A stretch of 64,000 nt of DNA. It comes from Haloplasma contractile SSD-17B (lineage in GTDB: Bacteria; Bacillota_I; Bacilli_A; Haloplasmatales; Haloplasmataceae). The stretch lies in NCBI RefSeq assembly GCF_000215935.2, contig NZ_AFNU02000002.1, positions 408,487 to 472,486 of the forward strand, given 5' to 3'. The position numbers and the translations under genes are program-made. Shown piece after piece: positions 39,078-49,575 of this stretch. The stretch's first letter is position 1; each line of letters opens with the position of its first letter. The notes under the pieces were generated by a model. It saw only the letters and a program-made list of their open reading frames with translations, searched no databases and was not told the DNA's origin.

Positions 39078-39521
39078 TTATTCATTCTCGCTTCCATTAT
39101 TATCTGTTGTTTCTTCCTCCGTACTGTCAGTTGTTTCCTCAGTGTCATCCTCTGTACTATCGGTCGTTTCTTCAGCCTCATCCGAGAGACCCGGATTTTC
39201 ACCATCGGTATCTGGTTTATCATATTTATATTGTAGATACTCATCATTTCGACCGTTAAGTTTATCAGAATATGGATTTTTTTCCATCGTACTTTCTGTT
39301 CCTAACATGCTGTTATAGTTAGTTAAGGCTAATATAATAACAACGCCACATGTTAAGGCAATCATAGGTTTTTTTATAGAATAGGGAAGTCGAAACCAGT
39401 TCTTTTTTGATTGTTCTTTATTCTTACATTTCATTAAAGTTTTTTGTTTTAACTCTTCCGTCACACTTATTTCGTTTAAGTGTTCATCTATTATGTTCTT
39501 TAAATCATCTAAATTAGCCAT
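39078..39521 (-). CDS. Probable anti-sigma factor
   Basis: 147 residues: an N-terminal cytoplasmic segment (about 1-50) that would bind sigma, one TM helix (about 52-68) and an outside tail of Thr/Glu/Asp/Ser repeats (TTDSTEDDTEETTDSTEE). It overlaps the sigma gene by 8 nt, the normal coupling of ECF sigma and anti-sigma genes. No zinc-binding ZAS motif is visible, so it is a non-ZAS type. The acidic tail may sense ions or wall state; inference. Confidence 0.8.
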   Translation of the reverse strand: MANLDDLKNIIDEHLNEISVTEELKQKTLMKCKNKEQSKKNWFRLPYSIKKPMIALTCGVVIILALTNYNSMLGTESTMEKNPYSDKLNGRNDEYLQYKYDKPDTDGENPGLSDEAEETTDSTEDDTEETTDSTEEETTDNNGSENE

Positions 39522-40035
39522 TAAAACTTCCCTCCCTTGTTAAATCAATTTTTAGTTTCTCTTTTGCTCTTTTTAAGCGACTTCTTACAGTTGTAGGTTT
39601 TGTCTTTAAAATTGATGCAATTTCATTGGTATCGAACCCTTGGTAATAATAGAGTATAATTACCTCACGATACTTTTCAGGGAGAGTTAAAACGAACTCT
39701 AATAAGTCATTATCCACTTGTGTATTGTGGTCCTGTTCAATCAAGTTTAAAAAATGCTCCTCTTTCTCATTAAAGGTTAGCACCTTTTTAAACCATGTAC
39801 TTTTTAATAGATCTTTACAGACATTGATCGTAATTCTTATAATCCATGTTTTTTCACTACTATCCCCTCTATAGGAATCATAGTTTTCATATACCTTTAT
39901 AAATACTTCTTGAAAGGCATCTTCCGCTAGACTCTTTTTCTTTAGGTAAAGGTAAGCGGTTCTTAATACATCATTTCCATACTCATTTATTAATCGTTCT
40001 ATTTCTTCATTAAGCGCTTTTTGATCAGGAGACAT
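39514..40035 (-). CDS. ECF-family RNA polymerase sigma factor
   Basis: 173 residues. Region 2 has AEDAFQEVFIKVYENYDSYRG and SSEKTWIIRITINVCKDLL; region 4 has LPEKYREVIILYYYQGFDTNE followed by a helix-turn-helix (IASILKTKPTTVRSRLKRAKEKL). No region 3, hence the ECF group. GGGAGGAAG site before the ATG. It probably directs its own operon (sigma, anti-sigma, beta-propeller) and perhaps the separate beta-propeller gene downstream of prfA. Confidence 0.93.
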   Translation of the reverse strand: MSPDQKALNEEIERLINEYGNDVLRTAYLYLKKKSLAEDAFQEVFIKVYENYDSYRGDSSEKTWIIRITINVCKDLLKSTWFKKVLTFNEKEEHFLNLIEQDHNTQVDNDLLEFVLTLPEKYREVIILYYYQGFDTNEIASILKTKPTTVRSRLKRAKEKLKIDLTREGSFNG

Positions 40036-40249
40036 GTCTCAATCTTCCTCCCTTCAACTATTAGACGACCCAGGTCTCTAAAACGTTGCATTATTTTTTA
40101 TTTTATTTTAATAGTATCATAAGTTTCCTAGTTATGTTAGGTTAATATCCATATTATGGTATGTATTTATTATGGAATGCGTTTGTCTAAACTATTACGT
40201 TGTTACTTTTCTTCTAGAAAATAAAAGTAATTGTACCTGTTGAAAATAA

Positions 40250-40292
40250 TAAAAGCCAGATCATAACTACTGCATAATTAGTAGTATGATCT
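40250..40292 (-). terminator. Terminator of beta-propeller gene 2
   Basis: Hairpin AGATCAT.ACTACT...TAGTAGT.TGATCT with one mismatch and a broken T tract on the minus strand, 25 nt after the stop at 40317. Confidence 0.65.
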
Positions 40293-40316
40293 AGCATATA
40301 ATTCTTTCAGTATTTT

Positions 40317-42278
40317 TTATATTAGGTTTATCTCTTTTATTTTCTTAACATCATCTAAGTCATAAATCTCAATCGTTGATTCAGAAACTGCATATAGGTG
40401 ATCATTAATAATGACAGAGCGTTTAATGTAATCTTGTTCATCAATTCCTTCTTCTTTTGTGATCTTGTGCGTAATAAATCCGATTTTTCTAAATCCGATG
40501 TTTGAATCCATATTGTAAATAAAATAGGCCTGTTTATTAATATAGTCATTAATTTCAACTGCGTGTCCTGTCTCATCAATGATATAGTCCACTTTTTTAT
40601 CCCACCATGAGATAGGAAACCCTAACAGATTCCGCTCTGGGTCAAACATTAGTGCACTTGCATTGAATGTTACTTCTGAATAGACATTTCCAAACTGTTC
40701 ATAAGGAATAAAGATTTTATCTAACTGCTTTGGATCAACTTGATTACTGATATCAAATAGGGCTATTTTTAGTCCTAGTATATTTCCATATTCATCTGAC
40801 TCATACCCAAAGGAGATTAAATGATGGTCATCGTATGGTTTAATGTAGGCACTATATCCTAATGTCTTTAGCTTTCCTACTATGCTAGGATTTTTTGGGT
40901 TTGATAAATCTATTATAAAGAACGGATCGACTACTCTGAATGTAGACATGTATACTTTATCGTTTACAAAACGTGTAGATTGAATTCGCTCTCCTTTAGC
41001 AATCTCAGTTAGCTCTCCTACTATAGTTAATGATAAGTCTAATACGTACAGGTTATTGTACGATTCATCCTCATTATGATGACCAATTGTTGTTGCTATT
41101 CGTAAATACTCGTGGTATTCATCTAATGCATATTCATTTGCTATATAACCGGCTAGCTCTTTTGTTTTTATATAGTCGATGCGATCACCATCTATTTTCA
41201 AACGACTAACTAGCGTAGTAATATTATTTTTTTTCATCGAGTAATTATAACGATGCTCAATGATATAGATATTATCTTGTGATATGTAAAAGTACTCTCC
41301 TTCACCTAAATAAGCAAAAGCTTCCATCTTTTTGTAATCATCTTCTAGACTGATTCCTGATACAATGATGAAACTCTCCGGTTTTGAACCCTTAAAATAT
41401 TTAATATTCCTATATCTAATCTTATGTTCCTTATTATTCACTTTATAGGATGGTCTTAGGTCTATACTGTCTTCAGTTAATTCCTTTACATTAACCGCAT
41501 CTCCTGTAATTAAATAAAGGGTATCGTTCACGATACGAGTACGTAATAGGATTCCATCCGCCTCATAGCGATCTTTTATTTCAAAATCAGAGTCATATAC
41601 GTACACTCTTGTAGAGGTAATCTCCTTATACTGTTCCGATTCCTTATCATAAATCGATCGATTTATTTCAACTTGATCCTGTGAACGGGACTGCTTAACA
41701 TCATAAGCATGGCCTAGAACAATTAACCTATTGTTATAAATATAAATGGACTTCGGTATAAACTTCTCATTTTCATAAGAAATTTCCTTGACTACTCTTG
41801 TCTGTCTTACAGAGTTTACGTTTGTAATAATGACTCGGTCTTTTGATAAAGAGTACAAATAGTGCCCTTTCTTTTTAACTATATCTGATTCTTCCATTCC
41901 ATCTTCTTTCGATTTATATACGCTGTAGTAATCTTCTTCTAAGATAGCAGGTTGCATATTCGTTAACTTTTTAGTAGTTTCATCTATTTGATCCTGATTC
42001 ACTTCACTATTAAAGGTGTTTATAATATGAAGTAACCGATTTTTACTTTGAACGTTTTCCACAAGGCTAAGCTCTTTATTGCCAAACGGCTTGGTAATTA
42101 CGACTAAAGCAATTAGCATTATAACAGCTATTGATGTACCCATATAAAGTATCGCTTTTGAATTGCCGATATAAGAATACCTTTTTATCGTATCTAACTC
42201 CTTGATCAATAGATAAATACCACCTATTACAGATGCAATTATCAGTATGATAAATAAAAACCAAAACATCATCATCAC
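40317..42278 (-). CDS. Membrane-anchored beta-propeller protein (paralogue 2)
   Basis: 653 residues, same layout as the 671-residue paralogue: two N-terminal TM helices, then EEDYYSVYKSKEDGMEESDI (corresponding to the VDGVDEADIVK block), YLYSLSKDRVIIT, RLIVLGHAYD, and later TRFVNDKVYMSTFRVVDPFF and HHLISFGYES. The acidic VDEADIV signature is weakened (MEESDIVKK). The first codons are GTG and three ATG after GAGG; the exact start is uncertain by up to three codons. Function unknown; duplication followed by divergence around a sigma/anti-sigma pair is clear. Confidence 0.85.
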   Translation of the reverse strand: MMMMFWFLFIILIIASVIGGIYLLIKELDTIKRYSYIGNSKAILYMGTSIAVIMLIALVVITKPFGNKELSLVENVQSKNRLLHIINTFNSEVNQDQIDETTKKLTNMQPAILEEDYYSVYKSKEDGMEESDIVKKKGHYLYSLSKDRVIITNVNSVRQTRVVKEISYENEKFIPKSIYIYNNRLIVLGHAYDVKQSRSQDQVEINRSIYDKESEQYKEITSTRVYVYDSDFEIKDRYEADGILLRTRIVNDTLYLITGDAVNVKELTEDSIDLRPSYKVNNKEHKIRYRNIKYFKGSKPESFIIVSGISLEDDYKKMEAFAYLGEGEYFYISQDNIYIIEHRYNYSMKKNNITTLVSRLKIDGDRIDYIKTKELAGYIANEYALDEYHEYLRIATTIGHHNEDESYNNLYVLDLSLTIVGELTEIAKGERIQSTRFVNDKVYMSTFRVVDPFFIIDLSNPKNPSIVGKLKTLGYSAYIKPYDDHHLISFGYESDEYGNILGLKIALFDISNQVDPKQLDKIFIPYEQFGNVYSEVTFNASALMFDPERNLLGFPISWWDKKVDYIIDETGHAVEINDYINKQAYFIYNMDSNIGFRKIGFITHKITKEEGIDEQDYIKRSVIINDHLYAVSESTIEIYDLDDVKKIKEINLI

Positions 42279-42340
42279 CTCTTTGGTTTTTTAATCCATG
42301 TATATAGTTATAGTTTGTTCGTAAAATGGATAATTTAATA

Positions 42341-42376
42341 AAAAAAAAGCCTGAAGACATTGCGTCCTCAAGCTTT
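42341..42376 (-). terminator. prfA terminator
   Basis: AAAGCTTGAGGAC / GTCTTCAGGCTTT hairpin (minus strand) followed by T9; 138 nt after the prfA stop. Confidence 0.8.
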
Positions 42377-42513
42377 AAATCATCATTCTATTGTATATAC
42401 AGGCAATTTAAACAACATATTAGCAAAAATTACCTATTTAATTTTTATTGAAAATAGACGTTTTGTGGTTCACTTCGTGTCTGTGAATTTAATTTCTGAC
42501 TTTTATGTTTAAT

Positions 42514-43584
42514 TTATACTTCTTTTTCTCCAGCTAATTTACGTTTTTGATCCTCATTAATTAATGCTTCAATGATTGGCTCTAATTTACCTTCTACTAC
42601 TCGGTCTAATTGCTGAATTGTAAATCCAATTCGATGGTCCGTTACACGGTTCTGTGGGTAATTATACGTTCTAATTTTTTCTGAACGACTTCCTGTTCCA
42701 ACCTTTGATTGACGTTCTGCTCCCTCTTTTTCAAGGCGTTCTTGCTCAATCTTATCAAAAATTCTTGCACGAAGAACTTTTAATGCACGGTCCTTATTTT
42801 CATGTTGTGACTTTCCATCTTGGCAAGATACAACTAGCCCTGTCGGTTCATGTGTTAAACGTACTGCTGATTTAGTCGTATTAACCGATTGTCCACCCGG
42901 TCCTGATGAACAGAATGTATCGACACGAATGTCATTCATATGAATTTCAACGTCGACTTCCTCGGCCTCAGGCATAACCAGTACAGTTGCTGTTGAGGTA
43001 TGAATACGGCCTTGTGATTCAGTTGCCGGTACACGCTGAACACGGTGTGCACCTGATTCATATTTCATATGAGAATAAACATGGTCACCTGAAATAACGA
43101 ATTCGATTTGTGTAAATCCTCCGCCTTCATTTTCTACGGCATCCATTAGTTCAATTTTCCAACCCATTAGTTCTGCATATCGGCTATACATACGATATAG
43201 GTCACCGGCAAAGATATTTGCTTCATCTCCACCTGCTGCTCCGCGGATCTCTACAATAACGTTTTTCTCATCGTTTGGATCCTTTGGAACTAGTAATAAT
43301 TCCAGTTTATCTTCTAGTTCAGGAATTTTTGGTTGTAACTCTTCAAGTTCCATCTCAGCCATTTCACGAATATCAGCATCATCATCTTTTGCCATGTCTT
43401 TCAGGTCCTTGATCTGCTGTTTAATGTCTTTGTATTCGCGATACGTCGTAACGGTTTCTTCTAATCCGCTTTGTTCTTTTGATAATTCTGTTAATTTCTT
43501 AATATCGGTAACAATTTCCGGGTCTGATAATAATTCATTTATTTTATTATAGCGCTCCTCAATTGTATCTAATCGATCGATCAT
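42514..43584 (-). CDS. prfA: Peptide chain release factor 1
   Basis: 356 residues from the ATG at 43584 with AAGGAGG (an upstream in-frame start at 43641 lacks a site). It recognises UAA and UAG. The GGQ loop is in [20 protein letters not shown], the codon-recognition domain contains [17 protein letters not shown], and the N-terminal helical domain begins [15 protein letters not shown]. Full length. The Gln of GGQ is the substrate of PrmC, whose gene is 6 kb downstream. Confidence 0.97.
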   Translation of the reverse strand: MIDRLDTIEERYNKINELLSDPEIVTDIKKLTELSKEQSGLEETVTTYREYKDIKQQIKDLKDMAKDDDADIREMAEMELEELQPKIPELEDKLELLLVPKDPNDEKNVIVEIRGAAGGDEANIFAGDLYRMYSRYAELMGWKIELMDAVENEGGGFTQIEFVISGDHVYSHMKYESGAHRVQRVPATESQGRIHTSTATVLVMPEAEEVDVEIHMNDIRVDTFCSSGPGGQSVNTTKSAVRLTHEPTGLVVSCQDGKSQHENKDRALKVLRARIFDKIEQERLEKEGAERQSKVGTGSRSEKIRTYNYPQNRVTDHRIGFTIQQLDRVVEGKLEPIIEALINEDQKRKLAGEKEV

Positions 43585-43945
43585 AAACGTATCCTCCTTC
43601 AATAGTTGAGCCCTAATAATTATAGTTTTATACACGTTCATTCTAGTATTCGCGTAATAAACGGTTCATAATACTAAAGCTTTGTAATAATTTTATAGTT
43701 TTATTTCACATATCTATTATATTATACTATTTTGCATGTGTTCTCAATGATTATTTTAAAATATAACAATTTAATGCTTTATTTAGTACGTTTTAGTTTG
43801 ATTATGGATGTTATCTCAGGTTTATATTCGTTACAGTAGTAATTTCCCTATTTTAAATTCGAGATCCTGTTTTAGGCCAGTACTGTTGTTCATATATTAA
43901 GTGTTTATTTTCATAATAAAACTTCCCTTTTTAATGAAAGAGAAG
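43585..43945. other. Intergenic region
   Basis: About 360 bp upstream of prfA without a gene or clear hairpin; presumably its promoter region. Confidence 0.4.
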
Positions 43946-44275
43946 TTACGACTCGCTTAATAATCTAAGCGTTAATGGGGGTTTATAGTATTGTAATTTA
44001 TATGCGTATGTTGCCCCGTATATTGGTATTACAATGATGTATAACCCTACATAAATCAGCATGATAGTTGAAATGATTGGCGTTATAACAAGCGCCTGTG
44101 CAATTGCTGTTATGATAAGGGCGGTAATTGCAACATTTAGTGCTTCCTTTGTATTGTGTAATATATATTCAGATCGTTTGTTTTTTCGTACATAAAAAAT
44201 TAGTGGAACAATAAACGCAGTAATTAGGGATAACACCCACACTAGTACGGATATCTTCTTGTCTTTATCGACCAT
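43946..44275 (-). CDS. DUF4870 membrane protein
   Basis: About 109 residues from the ATG at 44275 (AAGGAG lies 11 nt before). Three to four TM segments fit the DUF4870/Tic20-like pattern: LITAFIVPLIFYV, KNKRSEYILHNTKEALNVAI (the typical V..H.KQALN block) and LIYVGLYIIVIPIYGA. Family function is unknown. A larger paralogue lies upstream at 44849-45760. Confidence 0.8.
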   Translation of the reverse strand: MVDKDKKISVLVWVLSLITAFIVPLIFYVRKNKRSEYILHNTKEALNVAITALIITAIAQALVITPIISTIMLIYVGLYIIVIPIYGATYAYKLQYYKPPLTLRLLSES

Positions 44276-44497
44276 AGGTTCAGCCACTCCTTAAATGTAT
44301 GTGAGACTTAAACACTTAATTTATACATGTCTTAAAGCATTCACCTCTAACATTATACTACAGTCGACAAATTATTTCAAAATTTTTATTTATATATGTT
44401 TAGCAAAACGTTAACATTACGTTATTGCTTCCTTGATTGTATGGGGAAAGTCGTTCTATTCGATTTAGTATTGTAAATGATGTCACTCTTCTCTATA

Positions 44498-44528
44498 AAA
44501 AGAATCTACTTTTAACGGTAGATTCTTT
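44498..44528. terminator. Bidirectional hairpin
   Basis: AAAGAATCTAC / GTAGATTCTTT inverted repeat between the two DUF4870 genes. Confidence 0.6.
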
Positions 44529-44605
44529 AGTTTATATGTGTTCAGACTATTGTATTTTTATTTTAACTATTGAATTTCTTTGCATTAATAAATTAGATTA
44601 AATAA

Positions 44606-44648
44606 AGGAAAAACGCAATTAGATCCATAGGCTGATTCTAACTGCGTT
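44606..44648 (-). terminator. Terminator-like hairpin
   Basis: AACGCA.TTAGA...TCTAA.TGCGTT followed by T5 on the minus strand; about 200 nt after the longer DUF4870 gene. Confidence 0.6.
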
Positions 44649-44848
44649 ATTACATATGGTTTTTTGATTTTAATCTAATAAGTATCGATTTACTGAACAT
44701 TATGTGTAGGGAATCATGCAGCCCTTTTTTACTGTCATTAAGTTTGCAGTGAGGCTCCTCTGTTGTACGTAATATTTATTTATTATAAATAGCGGTAGAT
44801 TTTTGATTATTATGGCTTTATTACGTATTATGTTCTTAAGTCGATTTA

Positions 44849-45760
44849 CTATTTTAGAAATCGAATTGTAAGTGGCGCTCTATATAGTTCATTTTTATTT
44901 GCAGCCATCGCTCCCTGAATTCCAACAACTAGACCGTATACTGAAACGAGTAGGATTGAAATGATGGTCGATACCGTACCTAGCATGAAGAATGGATTGA
45001 CTACCATTAAGATCCCGCTTAACATAAATCCTGCAACCGTAAATCCAAGCCCATATATAATAAACGATATTGAAACATTTAACGCCTCTTTACTATGTGC
45101 ACGGACAAATTCTGACTTTTTCTCATATAGAACATAGAACACTAGTGGAATAACGATAAAGAATATGTTTAATACAAATGCTCCTACCATTGTACCTACC
45201 CATACTAATGTCCCCATCGTTTGGTCATTTTCTAAAATCTCTTCAATTCCATTGTTTGACCGTCTATTTTGCGATTGATTGTACTGATGTCCTGATTGGT
45301 TTCCATGTGAATTGCCTTGTGATTGTTTCGAGTTTGCTTTATTCTCATCATATTCACTACTTGGTGTATTGTATGGATGACTATGAGAGCTTGAATGGTA
45401 ATTTGAATGAGACTCTGTATTATTATTGTTTTGATTTATAGAGCGTGTATGTGATTGCCTTGTGTAGGTTTGGTTCGTTGAATTTGTACGAGTTGGTTGT
45501 GCTGATGTACACGACTCTTGATTTTTTCTTTGATTACTTCCCTGTTGATTCGTTTCAATTGAACTTTTTTGTTGATTTCCATGTTCTACCGTATCAATTT
45601 TAGGATCAAAGCGGTCGGTTGTGTTATAGTCTCGTTCTGCACCATAACGATTTTCTGTATTAGTTCCCGATTGATTCTTGTTTTGATCCTTCTCGTTTTT
45701 ATCCTTCTTTACAATTTCGTACATGCCTGTTTTTTCATTAAACTTAAATTCCTCAGCCAT
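44849..45760 (-). CDS. DUF4870 protein with long Asn/Gln/Ser-rich N-terminal region
   Basis: 303 residues from the ATG at 45760 (AAGGGGTG site). It starts with a short segment, MAEEFKFNEKTGMYEIVKKD, and continues with about 140 residues of low-complexity Asn/Gln/Ser/His/Thr sequence, predicted disordered. The C-terminal about 120 residues are a DUF4870-type membrane domain (TMGTLVWVGTMVGAFVLNIF, EFVRAHSKEALNVSISF). The tail is probably cytoplasmic. The disordered region is unusual for this family; no function can be named. Confidence 0.75.
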   Translation of the reverse strand: MAEEFKFNEKTGMYEIVKKDKNEKDQNKNQSGTNTENRYGAERDYNTTDRFDPKIDTVEHGNQQKSSIETNQQGSNQRKNQESCTSAQPTRTNSTNQTYTRQSHTRSINQNNNNTESHSNYHSSSHSHPYNTPSSEYDENKANSKQSQGNSHGNQSGHQYNQSQNRRSNNGIEEILENDQTMGTLVWVGTMVGAFVLNIFFIVIPLVFYVLYEKKSEFVRAHSKEALNVSISFIIYGLGFTVAGFMLSGILMVVNPFFMLGTVSTIISILLVSVYGLVVGIQGAMAANKNELYRAPLTIRFLK

Positions 45761-45919
45761 TTCGTTCACCCCTTATATAATTATCATACTTTTTTTAAAT
45801 GTTTGAGATTTTATGTGAATGTATAGCGTGAATTTTACTTGTTTTAATCTTTATTAATAATCAACTATTTCTACTCTATATTTAATTATATTCCAATTGT
45901 TAACATTTTACAATATCAT

Positions 45920-47335
45920 TTATACTTTTATAGTCTCGCCAAAGTATGCTTCTTCTATAGACATTTCTTCTTGATGCGCTTCTTCCTCTTCTCGATCCCA
46001 TTCATGACGCTTACGCTTTAAGTATAATATGAACCAAGTTAGAAGTAATACCCCTTTAAACACAGAGGATATTGATATGGCTAACCAGATCCCGTTAAGT
46101 CCCATGTACCAGGTTAAGATGATCGCTCCCGGTATTCTTAACGCATTGAATACAATACTAATAATCGCCGGTGGTGATGTCTTACTTAATCCATTAAATG
46201 CTCCAGCTGTCGTCATTTCAATAATCATAAATACCTGTGAGGCTGCTAGGATTTGTAGGTAATCTACTCCCATTCTAGTTGTTTCTTTATAATCCATGAA
46301 CAAATTGAATAATGGAGCTGCAAAGACAAACATACCAACTGTAATAATTAAGCCGTAAATGCCCATAAATGTCATAGCCGAGCGGTATCCTCGTACGATG
46401 CGCTTATACCGTTTAGCCCCATAATTCTGCCCTACAAAGGCGGCAAGTGCTGTTTGTATCCCGCTTGCCGTTCGCCATGATAAGGACTCGATCTGTGACC
46501 CTACTTTTTGTACTGCAATAGCATCGGCTCCATACCCAGATACTATACGCGATACCCACATAGAGATTGCTGTAAACAACGCACTATGAATCGCGACAAT
46601 TGTTCCTAGTTTTAGTATAGTATACATTTTGTCTGGTTCAATATGAGTTAGTATTTTTGCTTTGTGTAAAATACTATATTTATTATATGTAAAATAAATC
46701 AGAAAGATTAAGGTTACTAGTCCCTGTGACACTACTGTTGCAAAAGCCGCACCTTCGACACCATATCCTAATCGAATAATTAATATATAATCTAGAACTA
46801 TGTTAAACAATAGTCCTGATGCACTAATGACAAAAGGGGCTACTGTTTTACCCGTTCCATTCATAGCACCAGATAAAACTGGATTTAGACAATAAAATAT
46901 AAATCCAATAGACATATACCTTAAATAGATGATGGCATTCTCTATAACGGTCGTATCTTCTACTTTAAAAAAATCAATTAACTCTTTAGCCATTACATAT
47001 ACAACAGCCCCATACAGGATTGATAGTATGATTTGTAGTTGAACACCACTTCTAGCATAAGACCTTGCTAGGTCGTAATTATCTTTCCCTATACTCTGCG
47101 ACACCTTTATTTCAGTACCAATTTTACCTAGTAAGAATACAGCTGCAGCCATCCACACATAAAAGCCACCTAATCCTGCAGATGATACTGCTTCCTTACT
47201 GAACTTTCCTAGAAAAATAATATCTGTCATGTTATAAAACATCTGCGCAAATGATGTCAGGATTACAGGAGTTGCAACTGCTAATAATCCCTTTGTAATG
47301 TTTCCCCTCGTTAAATCATAACTTGTTTTCTTCAT
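45920..47335 (-). CDS. MATE-family efflux transporter
   Basis: 471 residues with twelve TM helices in two related halves. It begins LTRGNITKGLLAVATPVILT, with AQMFYNMTDIIFLGKFS (helix 1-2 pattern of MATE), NPVLSGAMNGTGKTVAPFVI and, in the second half, AAFVGQNYGAKRYKRIVRG and TTAGAFNGLSKTSPP. These Na+- or H+-driven antiporters export drugs and metabolites; substrate not predictable. Single-gene unit on the minus strand. Confidence 0.93.
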   Translation of the reverse strand: MKKTSYDLTRGNITKGLLAVATPVILTSFAQMFYNMTDIIFLGKFSKEAVSSAGLGGFYVWMAAAVFLLGKIGTEIKVSQSIGKDNYDLARSYARSGVQLQIILSILYGAVVYVMAKELIDFFKVEDTTVIENAIIYLRYMSIGFIFYCLNPVLSGAMNGTGKTVAPFVISASGLLFNIVLDYILIIRLGYGVEGAAFATVVSQGLVTLIFLIYFTYNKYSILHKAKILTHIEPDKMYTILKLGTIVAIHSALFTAISMWVSRIVSGYGADAIAVQKVGSQIESLSWRTASGIQTALAAFVGQNYGAKRYKRIVRGYRSAMTFMGIYGLIITVGMFVFAAPLFNLFMDYKETTRMGVDYLQILAASQVFMIIEMTTAGAFNGLSKTSPPAIISIVFNALRIPGAIILTWYMGLNGIWLAISISSVFKGVLLLTWFILYLKRKRHEWDREEEEAHQEEMSIEEAYFGETIKV

Positions 47336-47596
47336 GGCAATTCTCCTTATTTCATGTATGTTTCTAATTAGTCATTCACGCAACACAACAAATTGAATTT
47401 ATTTCTTAAGCTATTTTATAAAATAAATGTGTAGATTTTATGATTAATAATTACTTATTACTCGATACAACTGATTAAATTATAACAAGCTTATATTAGT
47501 CTGTTAGTATGATCGCGTGATTACATAGGATTATCTATTTTTATCGTTTCACATCAACCTAAATTATATAGTATTTTCATAAAAAAACAATCGAAA

Positions 47597-47622
47597 AGCC
47601 AAAGTTTTTATTCACTTTGGCT
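47597..47622 (-). terminator. Distal dnaB-side terminator
   Basis: AGCCAAAGT...ACTTTGGCT hairpin with TTTTCGATTG and seven T downstream on the minus strand. Confidence 0.6.
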
Positions 47623-47859
47623 CGTTTTATCGTATTCATATTAAATTAGAAATGTGACATTTACCTACTAGTATGTTATTCTCTGTTCATTATATGGTGT
47701 GACCACGGCCACTATAAGATTACTGTGTAAATTCTTTTCTAATTATTAGAGCATAGCGATTGATCTGAACTAGTGTTTACAACGCTTAAACAGGTTTTCA
47801 AATCATGTGAGATCTGAGAAACTATAAATTTATTATTACATTTTCGTAAAATAAATTTA

Positions 47860-47893
47860 TAAGCATTTAACTAGTCATTTAGTTAAATGCTTA
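47860..47893 (-). terminator. dnaB terminator
   Basis: Perfect 13-bp stem TAAGCATTTAACT / AGTTAAATGCTTA, about 80 nt after the dnaB stop; weak T tract. Confidence 0.6.
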
Positions 47894-47970
47894 TAATTTG
47901 TTCCTATTAGTCGAGTATGGGTTAGTGTATACTCGTGTACTCTTCCTCAAAGAATTAATTTTATCCATTT

Positions 47971-49317
47971 CTATTGATTCATCGGTGGCATCATATACGA
48001 GTCGTCAATATCAGCAAATGAACTGTATTGCTTGTTAAAGAATAAGGATACTGTACCTGTTGGTCCATGACGGTGCTTTGCGAAGATTATATCCACTTGC
48101 CCTGGTCGTTCTGAGTTTTCATTATAGTAATCATCTCGGTATAGGAAGGATACGATATCCGCATCCTGCTCGATACTTCCTGATTCACGTAGGTCAGACA
48201 TAATTGGACGCTTGTCCTCTCTTGACTCAACCTGACGTGATAACTGGGCACAAGCAATAACTGGTACTTCTAATTCACGCGCAATTTCTTTTAAGGTACG
48301 CGATATCTCAGATACCTCTTGTTGACGGTTACTTCCATACTTACCACTACCTGCTAATAACTGTAAGTAGTCAATAACAACCATACCTAAGTTTCCTTCT
48401 TGACTTAGTCTACGACACTTAGCACGAAGTTCACCGATTTTAACACCTGGCGTATCATCGATATAGATTTTATACGAAGCAAGCTGTTTTTTAGCAACCA
48501 TCAAGGCTGCAACCATATCAGAATCGAGTTTACCCTTACGTAATTCCTGGGCATCAATTTGAGCCTCAGCCGTTAGCATACGGTATACGAGCTGGTCGGC
48601 ACCCATCTCTAAACTGAAGATGGCAACTCCCTCATTATTATTGTATTTAACCACGTTTTTAGCGAGATTCAGTACAAGAGCTGTTTTCCCCATCGCAGGA
48701 CGTGCTGCAAGAATAAATAAATCCTGTCTATGAATCCCTAATGTTAGTTCATCAAACTTCTTAAATCCTGTTTTTAGGCCAACGACCTCGTTACTTGATT
48801 CTGCATTTTCCTGAATGTTTTTAAACACATCTTCTACAACATTTTTAATTTCTTTAAAATGAGAGGTTCGGCGGTTTCGAGCTACATCCATGATCTTACG
48901 CTCTGCATCGTCGAGTAAGTCCTCAAGTGCAGTTTGATTCCCCATTGTATCCTGCGCAATGCTATTTGCAGTATCGATTAGCTTACGTGCTACTGATTTT
49001 TCTCGAACAATTTCAACATAGGACTCGATATTGGCAGTCGTCGGAACAACTTCTGCTATTTCTAAAATATAATCTGTTCCCCCAACCTCTATGTACTGAT
49101 TTCGATCCTTTAAAATAGTTGTGATTGTCGTTACATCGATTGGCTTGTTTTGTTCATGTAGATCAACCATTGCCCCGTATAGAAGCTGGTTTCGAACTTG
49201 ATAAAAATCCTCCATATGCACAAGGTCAGAAACTTTAGTCATTAGGCGGTTATCTAAAAAAATCGCCCCTAATATTGACTGTTCTGCCTCAATATTATGC
49301 GGTACTGATTGTGCCAT
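47971..49317 (-). CDS. dnaB: Replicative DNA helicase
   Basis: 448 residues (called dnaC in B. subtilis). The N-terminal domain begins VPHNIEAEQSILGAIFLD. The RecA-like motor has Walker A AARPAMGKTALVLN, VAIFSLEMGADQLVYRML, Walker B MVVIDYLQLL, and the C-terminal DLRESGSIEQDADIVSFLYR. This hexameric helicase unwinds DNA at the fork. No intein. It lies downstream of gdpP-rplI, the usual Bacillota order close to the origin; GAAGGTG site. Confidence 0.97.
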   Translation of the reverse strand: MAQSVPHNIEAEQSILGAIFLDNRLMTKVSDLVHMEDFYQVRNQLLYGAMVDLHEQNKPIDVTTITTILKDRNQYIEVGGTDYILEIAEVVPTTANIESYVEIVREKSVARKLIDTANSIAQDTMGNQTALEDLLDDAERKIMDVARNRRTSHFKEIKNVVEDVFKNIQENAESSNEVVGLKTGFKKFDELTLGIHRQDLFILAARPAMGKTALVLNLAKNVVKYNNNEGVAIFSLEMGADQLVYRMLTAEAQIDAQELRKGKLDSDMVAALMVAKKQLASYKIYIDDTPGVKIGELRAKCRRLSQEGNLGMVVIDYLQLLAGSGKYGSNRQQEVSEISRTLKEIARELEVPVIACAQLSRQVESREDKRPIMSDLRESGSIEQDADIVSFLYRDDYYNENSERPGQVDIIFAKHRHGPTGTVSLFFNKQYSSFADIDDSYMMPPMNQ

Positions 49318-49575
49318 CCTATCACCTTCTTTTCTAAAACTTCACTCACATTGTTTACTGGGTGTATCGGTGTTTAATCCATCTGTTGCCAGGGACACCC
49401 TGGTTTTCTACAGGGTCTGAAGTCTATAAATTCAACAAATTTCGCAATTATTACATAAGAGAAAGCTCCCACCTAAATTAAAAACCACTACAGTAAAATC
49501 AAGTTCTTTTCATACAACAATTGTTGCTAACTTAATTAAAGCGGTATTCTAAGAAGTGTGGAAGCCATCATTAAT

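Larger units (their letters stand above)
47336..47970. other. Intergenic region with two hairpins
   Basis: No gene. The hairpin TAAGCATTTAACT / AGTTAAATGCTTA (47860-47893) follows dnaB. A second, AGCCAAAGT / ACTTTGGCT (47597-47622), has T tracts on the minus side. Together they end the dnaB transcript. Confidence 0.65.
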
